Shown here in pieces: positions 1-6,727 of a DNA stretch of 10,808 nucleotides (position 1 is its first letter; each line of letters opens with the position of its first letter). The notes beneath the pieces are model-generated. The model was not told the origin of the DNA and searched no databases. It was given only the letters and a program-made list of their open reading frames with translations. Location: NCBI GenBank assembly GCA_020427625.1, contig JAGQOI010000439.1:1-10808 (forward strand), read 5' to 3'. Both the position numbers and the translations under genes were made by a program. Source of the DNA: Phycisphaerales bacterium. Its GTDB lineage: Bacteria > Planctomycetota > Phycisphaerae > Phycisphaerales > SM1A02.

Positions 1-162
1 CATGACGAGCAGCGAGTGGACGAACATCGGGAAGATCATCATCACGAGCCCGGCGGCGAGGGCGGGCAGTCGGGCCATCTTCCGGCCGCGGACGAACAGC
101 GCGAGCCCGATCGTCGAGATGATGAGGCCGGAGCAGCGCAGTCCGGGATCGGAGAGGTCCAT
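1..162 (-). CDS. Small two-helix membrane protein, N-terminal part (runs off the left edge)
   Basis: The frame opens with ATG at 162, seven bases after a clean AAGGAG ribosome binding site (170-175), and stays open for 54 codons to the edge of the window. Codons are strongly GC-ended, as in the neighbouring genes. The protein begins MDLSDPGLRCSG. It then has a hydrophobic stretch (about residues 12-24), a short basic loop (RGRKMAR), and a second hydrophobic stretch (about 33-53) containing a Pro in an IFPMFV motif. The pattern of a helix, a G/K/R loop, and a helix ending in PxFV resembles a small conserved bacterial membrane protein family often labelled 'amino acid transport protein'. I recall that label as having little support and do not infer transport. 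It lies beyond the hairpin that follows fliA and has its own ribosome binding site, so it may be a separate unit. No promoter is evident. The true length is unknown because the C-terminus is outside the window. Confidence 0.72.
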   Translation of the reverse strand, partial: MDLSDPGLRCSGLIISTIGLALFVRGRKMARLPALAAGLVMMIFPMFVHSLLVM

Positions 163-243
163 GGCGCGGCTCCTTCCGAAGAACCATCGACCATCGGCGC
201 CGGCGACTCCGGTCCGACGTGCACCCGTCTCCCGCGCATGAAG

Positions 244-271
244 ACGCCCCCGGCGTGCGTGCCGGGGGCGT
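244..271 (-). terminator. GC-rich hairpin after fliA, probable end of the flagellar unit
   Basis: ACGCCCCCGGC (244-254) and GCCGGGGGCGT (261-271) form a perfect 11-bp stem around a 6-base loop. It lies 33 bases past the fliA stop and 81 bases before the next start at 162, where a terminator is expected. No T-run follows on either strand, so it is not a textbook intrinsic terminator. It could instead stop the polymerase weakly or protect the mRNA 3' end. Confidence 0.5.
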
Positions 272-304
272 GCGGGGTTCATTGGGCGTGTCGTGGCGGG
301 CGGC

Positions 305-1123
305 TCAGAATTCCTTGGCCCGGTGCTGCATCTGCGCCTTGAGTCGGGCGAGGATGCTGGAGTGCATCTGGCTCACGCGGGATTCGGAGAGGTCGAGCGT
401 CATGCCGATCTCCTTCATCGTCATCTCCTCGTAGTAGTAGAGGACGACGATGAGTCGTTCCGCGCGGGAGAGGCCCTTCGTGATGAGGGTCTTGAGGTCC
501 TTCTTCTGAAGCTCGGAGAGCGGGTTCTCCTGCTTCTGGTCGCGGATCACGTCGATCTCGCGGATGTCCTTGCTCGAATCGGTCTCGAACCACTTGCGGG
601 TGAGCGAGACGACGCCGACGGGCTTCGAGTCGCGCGAGAGCTTCGTGTACTCGTCGTACGTGACGTTCAGCTTCTCGCAGACCTCGTCCTCGGTGGGACG
701 GAACCCGTTCTGCATCTCGAACGACTTCCGGGCCCGCTCGACCTTCGCCGTGCGCGAACGCACGAGTCGGGGCACCCAGTCCATCGCCCGCAGCTCATCG
801 AAGATGGCGCCGCGGATCCGCTGCGTGCAGTAGGTCTCGAACTTGACGCCCCGCTCGAGATCGAACGCGTCGATCGCGTCCATCAGCCCGAACAGGCCCG
901 CCGACATGAGGTCCTCGACATCCACTTCGCCGGGCAGACGCATGTGCATCCGCTCCGCCGTGTACTTCACGAGGTGGAGAAAGTTCTCCATCAGGAAGTT
1001 GCGGATTTCTTCGGAGCCCGTTTGTTTGAACTCGACCCAGACGGCCTCGATCGGCATCTCGTCCAGGCAGGCGACGGTGGCGACCGGTCCGGACGACTCG
1101 GCCTGCTTCGACGCACTCGACAT
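305..1123 (-). CDS. fliA: Flagellar sigma factor sigma-28 (FliA)
   Basis: This 272-residue sigma factor directs RNA polymerase to late flagellar and motility promoters and is normally held off by the anti-sigma factor FlgM. Sigma region 2 spans about residues 42-118, with MRLPGEVDVEDLMSAGLFGL followed by the core- and -10-binding helices (KFETYCTQRIRGAIFDELRA). Region 3 is about 119-165. Region 4 is about 215-264, with a helix-turn-helix around 234-261 (MTMKEIGMTLDLSESRVSQ). Length and three-domain layout fit FliA rather than a two-domain ECF factor or a long housekeeping sigma. The ATG at 1123 is set by a near-perfect AAGGAGGTGA ribosome binding site (1127-1136), the strongest in the window. 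It is the last gene of the flagellar block, 100 bp after the small membrane gene. The AT-rich leader suggests it can also be transcribed on its own. Confidence 0.96.
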   Translation of the reverse strand: MSSASKQAESSGPVATVACLDEMPIEAVWVEFKQTGSEEIRNFLMENFLHLVKYTAERMHMRLPGEVDVEDLMSAGLFGLMDAIDAFDLERGVKFETYCTQRIRGAIFDELRAMDWVPRLVRSRTAKVERARKSFEMQNGFRPTEDEVCEKLNVTYDEYTKLSRDSKPVGVVSLTRKWFETDSSKDIREIDVIRDQKQENPLSELQKKDLKTLITKGLSRAERLIVVLYYYEEMTMKEIGMTLDLSESRVSQMHSSILARLKAQMQHRAKEF

Positions 1124-1126
1124 GGG

Positions 1127-1136
1127 TCACCTCCTT
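1127..1136 (-). promoter_or_regulatory. Strong ribosome binding site of fliA
   Basis: In the minus-strand sense this reads AAGGAGGTGA, close to full complementarity with the 16S rRNA 3' end, three bases before the fliA ATG when the whole match is counted (seven after the GGAGG core). It fixes the start at 1123 and rejects the out-of-frame ATG at 1142. Confidence 0.85.
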
Positions 1137-1155
1137 GACCATGGCTATTCCAGCC

Positions 1156-1178
1156 GTTCCACCGATCCTTGGCGGAAC
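1156..1178 (-). other. Weak hairpin in the fliA leader
   Basis: GTTCCACC (1156-1163) and GGCGGAAC (1171-1178) pair over eight positions with one mismatch around a 7-base loop. It lies between the candidate promoter and the fliA ribosome binding site. A TGTTCC..AAGG..GTGG pattern occurs twice in the minus sense here, in the hairpin and across the candidate promoter spacer. It could be a 5' UTR structure or chance. Confidence 0.25.
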
Positions 1179-1184
1179 ATCCCT

Positions 1185-1213
1185 AACCTATACCACGCCT
1201 TGGAACAATGCAA
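1185..1213 (-). promoter_or_regulatory. Candidate sigma-70-type promoter of fliA
   Basis: The stretch 1184-1225, directly after the stop of the preceding membrane gene, is much richer in A and T than the rest of the window. In the minus sense it contains TTGCAT (1208-1213, four of six matches to TTGACA) and, 17 bases on, TAGGTT (1185-1190). TATAGG (1187-1192) is an alternative -10 with a 15-base spacer. Neither -10 is strong. I found no convincing sigma-28 (TAAA-N15-GCCGATAA) or sigma-54 (GG-N10-GC type) match. The position suits a start site 60-65 bases before the fliA ATG. Confidence 0.35.
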
Positions 1214-1223
1214 ATTCTTTTTA

Positions 1224-1520
1224 TCAGACGACCAGGACATCGTCGGCGCCGTCGCCGACGCCCGACCCGCCCTGCGAGAACCGCGGCTCGGTCCGGGGCA
1301 CCGGGTGGGCCGCTTCGTACTGACGGACATGGAGACCGATCACGTACTGGGCGATCAGGCCCACCGTGAGACCCACGAGGTAGCAGATCACCATCGAGAT
1401 GACCGCCCGGAGAAGGATCTCCGACGCCGGATTCCCGCGCGACAGGCCCGCAATCACGGCGATTCCGAACGCAGACATCGCCATGCAGGCGGCGATCACG
1501 CTCGGCACTCGTCCCTTCAT
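1224..1520 (-). CDS. Small two-helix membrane protein between flhG and fliA, function unknown
   Basis: This 98-residue protein has two predicted transmembrane helices. The first is about residues 6-26 (VPSVIAACMAMSAFGIAVI) and the second about 38-62 (AVISMVICYLVGLTVGLI). A short loop with RGNP lies between them. A hydrophilic Gly/Asp-rich tail runs from about 66 to 98. I prefer the ATG at 1520 because a GAGGAG lies 12 bases upstream (1533-1538) and the hydrophobic segment starts soon after. An in-frame ATG at 1550 would add ten residues (MRVNEESGGP) but has no clear ribosome binding site. Third-position GC bias and its place in the operon support a real gene. I recall similar short proteins near planctomycete flagellar loci but cannot name the family. 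A role in flagellar assembly or placement is a guess from position only. Confidence 0.75.
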   Translation of the reverse strand: MKGRVPSVIAACMAMSAFGIAVIAGLSRGNPASEILLRAVISMVICYLVGLTVGLIAQYVIGLHVRQYEAAHPVPRTEPRFSQGGSGVGDGADDVLVV

Positions 1521-1575
1521 CGGACCACCACTCTCCTCGTTGACGCGCATGAACCCGAATCGATCTCATCCGGGT

Positions 1576-1609
1576 ATCGTCACAATCAGACCCGCGAATC
1601 GTCGCAATC
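1576..1609. repeat. Short direct repeat between flhG and the small membrane gene
   Basis: ATCGTCACAATC (1576-1587) and ATCGTCGCAATC (1598-1609) match at 11 of 12 positions and start 22 bp apart, about two helical turns. They fill much of the 100-bp gap after the flhG stop. The spacing would suit a dimeric regulator binding one face of the DNA, but two short copies may be coincidence. Confidence 0.3.
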
Positions 1610-1620
1610 GCCGGGAAATC

Positions 1621-2622
1621 TCAATCGACACGCCCGCCCAGACGACGCATGATCCGCGCAAAGAATCCAGACTGACCCCCCGCCGCCGGACCGATATCCG
1701 ACCACCCCAGAATCGACGTCGCCAGATGCTCGATCCGACGCGCCGCCGCACCCGACGGTCCCCGAACCGCGAACGGAACCCGGTGCAACACCGCCTCCCG
1801 GACCGCGCCGTCGTACGGCAGCCACCCGGCATCGCCGAGACCGTGACCCAGGAACGTGCGGCTGACCCGATCGAGCCGGTCGAAGACCTCCCGCGCCTGA
1901 GCCGCGTCCGACGCCATGTTCACGAGCACGTCGATCTCCAGGCCCGGCGCCTGCGCCGACAACGCCTTGATCATCCCGTACCCGTCCGTCATCGCCGTCG
2001 GCTCCGGCGTCGTCACGACGATCACCCGGTGGGCCGCGGCAGCGAACTGGAGCACGTTGTCGGCGATGCCCGCGCCCGTGTCGATCAGGATGTGATCCGC
2101 CGTCCGCTCGATCGACGCGAGCTGCCGCAGCAGCAGGCGACGCTCGTCCCGGCGGAGATCCGCCATCGCCGCGACCCCCGACGCGCCGGGAATGAGATGA
2201 AACCCGCCCGGCGCCGCCAGCATCGCGTCCGCGAGACGACACCGCCCGGCGACGACCTGTTCGAGCGTCATGCGCGGCGCGAGATTGCACAGCACGTCGG
2301 CGTTCGCCAGACCGAGATCCGCGTCGAGCAGGCACACGCGACGCCCGCGACGAGCCAGCGCGACCGCCAGGTTCACCGCGACGTTCGTCTTGCCCACCCC
2401 GCCCTTGCCGGAACAGATCGCGATCGCCTGGGCGAGCCGCTCCGGCGGCGCGGCGATCGACTCGGGACGGGTCGCGAACACCGGCGGCACCGGATACGGC
2501 GCCGGCGGTCCGTAGCTCACCCGTCCCGTCGGCACGCTCGCCGGCAGCACGGCCGCGAGGTCCCGACCCCCCGCCCTCCCCTGTTCGACGAGGGCCCGCA
2601 ACTGCGTCGCCTGGTCGCTCAC
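1621..2622 (-). CDS. flhG: Flagellar number regulator FlhG (MinD/ParA-type ATPase; FleN/YlxH)
   Basis: This 333-residue MinD-like ATPase limits flagellar number and partners the GTPase FlhF. The GTG start at 2622 overlaps the flhF stop (GTGA) and follows AGGTG (2628-2632). It is confirmed by the N-terminal DQATQLR at residues 3-9, which matches the DQAxxLR activator helix known to stimulate FlhF. A Pro-rich linker (about 33-60) leads to the ATPase domain. The deviant Walker A is SGKGGVGKTN (71-80). DADLGLANADVL (100-111) is the switch I region, and HILIDTGAG (177-185) is Walker B/switch II. The end, GFFARIMRRLGG (319-330), looks like an amphipathic helix of the MinD membrane-targeting kind. 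An upstream extension of the same frame, open to 3282, lies inside flhF and is not coding. Length is slightly above the usual 270-300 because of the linker. The 4-bp overlap implies translation coupled to flhF. Confidence 0.95.
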   Translation of the reverse strand: MSDQATQLRALVEQGRAGGRDLAAVLPASVPTGRVSYGPPAPYPVPPVFATRPESIAAPPERLAQAIAICSGKGGVGKTNVAVNLAVALARRGRRVCLLDADLGLANADVLCNLAPRMTLEQVVAGRCRLADAMLAAPGGFHLIPGASGVAAMADLRRDERRLLLRQLASIERTADHILIDTGAGIADNVLQFAAAAHRVIVVTTPEPTAMTDGYGMIKALSAQAPGLEIDVLVNMASDAAQAREVFDRLDRVSRTFLGHGLGDAGWLPYDGAVREAVLHRVPFAVRGPSGAAARRIEHLATSILGWSDIGPAAGGQSGFFARIMRRLGGRVD

Positions 2623-4352
2623 GCCTGCACCTGTCCGCCGAGAATGAGTTCCGCGATGCGATCCGCCCGTCCGAGTTCGATGTGGTCGGGCACTTCCTGT
2701 CCGGTCGTGACGAAGCTCAGACGCTTGCCGATGGTCTGCATGACGTTGAGGATCATGCCGAAACTCACGGCCTCGTCGAGTTTCGTCAGCACGACCTTGT
2801 CGTAATCGATCACCGAGAACGCCTCCGCCTCCTTCAGCAGCACCTTCTCGCTCGCGGTGCTCGACAGCACGAGGTGCACCTCGTGCGGATCGGCGGCGTC
2901 GATGAAGTCGGCGAGCTCGTCGAGACGCGACGTGTCGTTCTGGCTCCGGCCCGCCGTGTCGATGAGCACCACGTCGCAGTCCGACAGCGCGTGCACCGCC
3001 TGACGCATCTCCGCCGGCGTCAGCGCAACCTTCAGCGGCAGGCCGATGATGTTCGCGTACGTCCGCAACTGGTCGACGGCCGCGATCCGGTAGGTGTCCG
3101 AAGTGACGAGCCCGACCTTGCGGTGATGACGCAGCTTGAAGGAGGCCGCGAGCTTCGCGAGCGTCGTCGTCTTGCCGACGCCCGTCGGGCCGATCAGCGC
3201 GATCGTGAGCGGCCGCCCGTCGGGCGACTGGCGCGACACGGGCTCGTCGGCGATCGGAACGTAGTCGGACAGGTGCCGACACGCCGACGCACGAACCGCC
3301 TCGACGTCGCCGAGCTGCGTCGAGCCGAGTTCGTCGCGGATCTCGTTGACGATCCGGTCCGCCAACTCCTCCGACAGATCCTGGGCGATGAGCTTGAGGT
3401 ACATGTCGAACAGCGCCTTCGGCATCGACGGGCGCGGCCCGCCCTTGCCCGCCGTCTGGCGCTGGAGCACCTGGCCCACCATGTCGCGGATCGCGGCAAG
3501 CTCATCCTGCATCGACTGGCCCGCCTCGCCCGGAGACGCCGACGCGAGCGATGCGCCCGCCGCCGACGACGACGACCCGGACTCCTCGAACAGCGTGAGC
3601 GTCCCGCGCCGACCGGACGGACGTTCCGTCGATCCGTTCAACACGACGTGCGGCACTCGTGCGCCGGATCGATCCCCGGCCTGATCGGGCGACCGATCCC
3701 CGGCCTCCGCCGTCCGATCCCGGACGTCCGCCGTCGGCGCGGGCGCGGCGGCGCGCTGTGGGTGGTCGTTCGTCGCCATCCCATCGGCGGCGTCGGGCGG
3801 GCGGAGCATGAAGCGCTGCGCGACGGCCGCGGGGGCGCGTCGGGCCGGCGCCGCGTCGCCGTCCGCCCGTGTCGTCGGGTCCGCCGGCGCCGGAATCGGC
3901 GGCGCGGACCGCGCCGGGGGCGGAACCGTCGTCGCGGGCGCGGGTGCCGCGGGCGCGGCGGGCGTGGGGAGCGGCGGTTCGCCGGCGAGGCGTTCGTGGC
4001 GCTCGGCGAGGAGTTGGGCGAGGCGCTGGGTTCGGCGGCGATCGAGTTCACTCGGTCCGGGCGAGGTCGCGGCCGGCTCGGCGCCGTAGGCCGCGACGGC
4101 GCGTCGGGCGGTGCCGTTGCGCCCGTTCTCCCGGCCGGCGGCGGGCGTGGTGTTCGTCGCGGGTCGTCGGTCTCGGGACACGACGTCGGGCGGCGCGGCG
4201 GTGACTTCGACGACGGTTCGTCGGCCGAGGCCGAGGAATCCGCCTTCGCGCATCGTCCGGGTCTGCAGGATGACGGCGTCGGCGCCGAGATCGCGCTTCA
4301 CCGCATCGAGGGCGTCAGACATCGAAAACGCTTTGTAGGTTTTCAGGCTCAC
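2619..4352 (-). CDS. flhF: Flagellar placement GTPase FlhF (SRP family)
   Basis: FlhF is an SRP/FtsY-type GTPase that marks the site of flagellar assembly at the membrane. The protein has 577 residues. A conserved N-terminal segment (1-52, MSLKTYKAFSMSDAL then GGFLGLGRRTVVEV) is followed by a long Pro/Ala/Arg-rich, probably disordered linker (about 55-280). A helical N domain (about 281-378) and the G domain follow. The G domain carries GPTGVGKTTT (388-397), DTYRIAAVDQLRTYA (419-433), DTAGRS (465-470), TKLDE (523-527) and TTGQEVP (549-555). All GTPase motifs look intact. The linker includes a doubled AGDRS (24-bp period, near 3670-3706). The start is GTG at 4352, eight bases after GGAGG (4361-4365). 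Upstream lies the repeat-bearing 185-bp leader. It is longer than many FlhF proteins because of the linker. Confidence 0.95.
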   Translation of the reverse strand: MSLKTYKAFSMSDALDAVKRDLGADAVILQTRTMREGGFLGLGRRTVVEVTAAPPDVVSRDRRPATNTTPAAGRENGRNGTARRAVAAYGAEPAATSPGPSELDRRRTQRLAQLLAERHERLAGEPPLPTPAAPAAPAPATTVPPPARSAPPIPAPADPTTRADGDAAPARRAPAAVAQRFMLRPPDAADGMATNDHPQRAAAPAPTADVRDRTAEAGDRSPDQAGDRSGARVPHVVLNGSTERPSGRRGTLTLFEESGSSSSAAGASLASASPGEAGQSMQDELAAIRDMVGQVLQRQTAGKGGPRPSMPKALFDMYLKLIAQDLSEELADRIVNEIRDELGSTQLGDVEAVRASACRHLSDYVPIADEPVSRQSPDGRPLTIALIGPTGVGKTTTLAKLAASFKLRHHRKVGLVTSDTYRIAAVDQLRTYANIIGLPLKVALTPAEMRQAVHALSDCDVVLIDTAGRSQNDTSRLDELADFIDAADPHEVHLVLSSTASEKVLLKEAEAFSVIDYDKVVLTKLDEAVSFGMILNVMQTIGKRLSFVTTGQEVPDHIELGRADRIAELILGGQVQA

Positions 4353-4373
4353 CGACGCGCCCTCCGTGGCTTG

Positions 4374-4472
4374 GGTTCATGGCGTTCGTCTCCGACGAAC
4401 GCGTGCGGTTCATGGCGTCCGTCTCCGACGAACGCGTGCGGTTCGTGGCGTCCGTCGGCGACGGACGCGGGT
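4374..4472 (-). repeat. Three tandem 33-bp hairpin repeats in the flhA-flhF gap
   Basis: Units at 4374-4406, 4407-4439 and 4440-4472 begin GGTTCATGGC, GGTTCATGGC and GGTTCGTGGC. A degenerate start of a fourth is seen at 4473-4482. Each unit holds an inverted repeat with 8-bp arms and a 5-base centre whose outer bases can also pair. The arms are at 4382-4389/4395-4402, 4415-4422/4428-4435 and 4448-4455/4461-4468. Unit 1 pairs GCGTTCGT with ACGAACGC. Unit 3 pairs GCGTCCGT with ACGGACGC, a two-sided change. Unit 2 mixes the arms, which gives a G-U wobble in flagellar-sense RNA but a C-A mismatch in the opposite RNA. The loop reads GGA in units 1 and 2 in the sense RNA and GCC in unit 3. The last hairpin ends 16 bases before the flhF ribosome binding site. 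Confidence 0.85.
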
Positions 4473-4537
4473 GGTCGTGGCCGCCTGTCCCGGCGGCGAA
4501 GGAACGTGGCCGCGCGGGGCGGCGGTCGCGTCGAGGG

Positions 4538-6694
4538 TCAGGCGGCGTCGGGGACCAGCCCGGCGAGGTCGGCGCGGCTCAATTGTACAAGTCCCATCGA
4601 CTCCACGTCGAGGCCCGGCACGACCTCGTTGTAGGAAAGCACCGAAACGGTCGCGAAGTGACCGTCGAGGATCTGACGCAACTGGGCGCGCACGGTCGGC
4701 GACGTCAGGACGATGAGTTGATGTCCGGCGGCGAGGAGCGGCGCGGCGGCCTCGCTCACGGCGGCGGCGATCCGGTTGGCGAGTCTCGGCGGGATGGACA
4801 TGGTGGTGCCGTGCGGTCCGCGATCGATGTACCCGTTGACCAGGTCATCGACGACGGGATCCATGGTGACGCAGTAGAGTCTCTGCCGCCCATCATCGAC
4901 CGTCTCCGCGTGCAGCGTTGAAATCGTGCGTCGGAGGGCGTTGCGGACGTACTCGGTGAGCACATCGGTGTCGCGGGTGTGGGTCGCCCAGTCGCCAAGC
5001 GTCTCGATGATGGTCGCGAGATCGCGGATGGGCACGCGTTCGCGGAGCAGGGCCTGGAGGACCTTCTGGACCTCGCCGGGCTTGATGACGGTGGGGACGA
5101 CCTCCTCGACGAGCTTGGGGGACTGGCTCCGCAACTGCTGGATGAGGTGATTCGTCTCCTCCCGCGAGAGCAGTTCGTCGGCGTGGGCGCGGACGAGTTC
5201 GGTGAGATGGGTCGCGATGACGCTGGTCGCGTCGACGACGGTGTAGTTGAGGGTCTCGGCCCGCTGCTTGAGGCTCTTGTCGATCCACGTCGCGTCGAGT
5301 CCGAAGGCGGGTTCCTTGCCCGCGATGCCTTCGAGGGGTCCGGTCGCGAAGCCGGGATCCATCGCCATGAGCAGATCGGGATGGACGATGCCGTCGCCGA
5401 TCATCGCGTTGCGGAGCTTCACGCGATACGCGTGCGGATCGACCTGCATGTTGTCGCGGATGCGGACGGGCGGGAGCACGATGCCGATGTCCGACGCGAT
5501 CTGGCGGCGGATCATGGTGATGCGCTCGAGGAGATCGCCCTCGCTGCGCGCGTCGACGAGCTTCACGAGCCCGTAGCCGATCTCGATCTCGAGCGTGTCG
5601 ACGGGCAGGAGGTCCTCGACCGGAGGCGGCTCGGGCGCCGGCGCGGTGCGGGCCGCTTCGTCGCGCACCGCGACCCGGCGATGCTTCGCGAGGTAGCCGA
5701 CGGACCAGGCGACGAGGCCGAGCAGGGCCGAGGCGCCGACGAGCGGCACGGTCGGCAGCGGCGTGAACGCGAGCATCCCGAGGAACCCGCTGATGAGGTA
5801 GAGGGCGACGGGCTGGGAGACGATCTGGGCGGGGATCTCGTCGCCGAGCGTCTGGGTGTCGCTGGTGCGGGCGACGATGAGGCCGGAGGCGATGGCGATG
5901 ATGAACGACGGCATCTGGGAGACGAGTCCGTCGCCGATGGTGAGCATCGTGAAGACGCGGATCGAGTCGGACATCGGCCAGCCCTTCTCGAGCGCGCCGA
6001 TCGCGAAGCCGCCGATGATGTTCACGAGCGTGATGATGATGCCGGCGATGGCGTCGCCGCGCACGAACTTGCTCGCACCGTCCATGGCGCCGTAGAAGTC
6101 CGCCTCCTGCATGATGCGGTCGCGTCGGGTGCGGGCCTCGCCCTCGTCGATGGTTCCGGCGGCGAGGTCGGCGTCGATCGCCATCTGCTTGCCGGGCATC
6201 GCATCGAGCGTGAACCGGGCCGCGACCTCGCTCATGCGGGTCGCACCCTTGGTGATGACGACGAACTGCACGACGACGAGGATGACGAAGATGATCACGC
6301 CGACGATCGGCGACTCGCCGGCGACGAACTGGCTGAAGGCCTGGATGACGTGCCCGGCGACGGCGCCGGCCTGGTCGGGCGAATCGGCGTCGGCCGAGAG
6401 GATGAGGCGCGTCGACGCGACGTTGAGCACGAGACGGAACAGCGTCGTGCCCAGCAGCAGCGACGGGAACACGCTGAAGTCGAGCGGGCGCTTCATGTAC
6501 ACCGTCGTCATGAGCACGACGGCGGCGAGCGCGATGTTCGCGGCGATGAAGACGTCCATCAGCGCCGGCGGCATCGGCACGATGAGCACCATGAGCATCG
6601 TCAGGAACGACAGCGGGACGAGCAGGTGCCGGTGGCGCGCCACCGAGTGGAACACGCCGGGCACCGTCGACGGCATGACGCCGTACTCAGCCAT
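4538..6694 (-). CDS. flhA: Flagellar export gate protein FlhA (FHIPEP family)
   Basis: FlhA is the 718-residue export-gate component. Its membrane part helps use the proton motive force, and its cytoplasmic ring docks chaperone-substrate complexes. About eight transmembrane helices lie within residues 24-336. The N-terminal signature is clear: PSLLLGTTLFRLVLNVASTR (77-96). The cytoplasmic FHIPEP loop (about 160-216) carries FTLDAMPGKQMAIDADL and SKFVRGDAIAG (208-218). In the last motif Lys209, Arg212 and Asp214 align with the Salmonella K203-R206-D208 group, where Asp208 is essential. A Pro-rich linker (about 349-363) leads to the large C-terminal domain (about 365-718). The ATG at 6694 follows GGAGGTGATC (6699-6708), a very strong ribosome binding site. 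flhB ends 33 bp upstream. The unusual 185-bp gap to flhF follows its stop. Nothing looks truncated. Confidence 0.97.
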   Translation of the reverse strand: MAEYGVMPSTVPGVFHSVARHRHLLVPLSFLTMLMVLIVPMPPALMDVFIAANIALAAVVLMTTVYMKRPLDFSVFPSLLLGTTLFRLVLNVASTRLILSADADSPDQAGAVAGHVIQAFSQFVAGESPIVGVIIFVILVVVQFVVITKGATRMSEVAARFTLDAMPGKQMAIDADLAAGTIDEGEARTRRDRIMQEADFYGAMDGASKFVRGDAIAGIIITLVNIIGGFAIGALEKGWPMSDSIRVFTMLTIGDGLVSQMPSFIIAIASGLIVARTSDTQTLGDEIPAQIVSQPVALYLISGFLGMLAFTPLPTVPLVGASALLGLVAWSVGYLAKHRRVAVRDEAARTAPAPEPPPVEDLLPVDTLEIEIGYGLVKLVDARSEGDLLERITMIRRQIASDIGIVLPPVRIRDNMQVDPHAYRVKLRNAMIGDGIVHPDLLMAMDPGFATGPLEGIAGKEPAFGLDATWIDKSLKQRAETLNYTVVDATSVIATHLTELVRAHADELLSREETNHLIQQLRSQSPKLVEEVVPTVIKPGEVQKVLQALLRERVPIRDLATIIETLGDWATHTRDTDVLTEYVRNALRRTISTLHAETVDDGRQRLYCVTMDPVVDDLVNGYIDRGPHGTTMSIPPRLANRIAAAVSEAAAPLLAAGHQLIVLTSPTVRAQLRQILDGHFATVSVLSYNEVVPGLDVESMGLVQLSRADLAGLVPDAA

Positions 6695-6727
6695 GACCGA
6701 TCACCTCCGCTCGTCGTCCCGGGCCGC

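Noticed and set aside
244..271. Riboswitch or attenuator of the gene starting at 162
   Set aside because: It is a single simple GC stem with no conserved aptamer-like features; a 3'-end hairpin of the fliA transcript is simpler.
795..1142. Minus-strand frame starting at ATG 1142, just before fliA
   Set aside because: It overlaps fliA in another frame, has an Arg/Gly-rich product, and the strong ribosome binding site at 1127-1136 serves the fliA ATG instead.
1399..2805. Open plus-strand frame of 468 codons across flhG
   Set aside because: It is antisense to the clearly identified FlhG ATPase and encodes an Arg/Pro-rich string with no domain.
2623..3282. Upstream extension of the flhG frame on the minus strand
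   Set aside because: It lies inside the conserved G domain of FlhF in another frame. The DQAxxLR motif and the GTGA overlap place the FlhG start at 2622.
3670..3706. Doubled CGATCCCCGGCCT, 24 bp apart, as a regulatory repeat
   Set aside because: It lies within the flhF linker in frame and encodes a doubled AGDRS, so a small coding repeat in a disordered linker explains it.
4374..4482. CRISPR array as explanation of the tandem 33-bp repeats
   Set aside because: The units are contiguous with no variable spacers, and there are only three of them.
2682..4634. Open plus-strand frame of 650 codons across flhF
   Set aside because: It is antisense to flhF, Arg-rich and low in complexity, with no recognisable motif; a by-product of GC-rich codon use.
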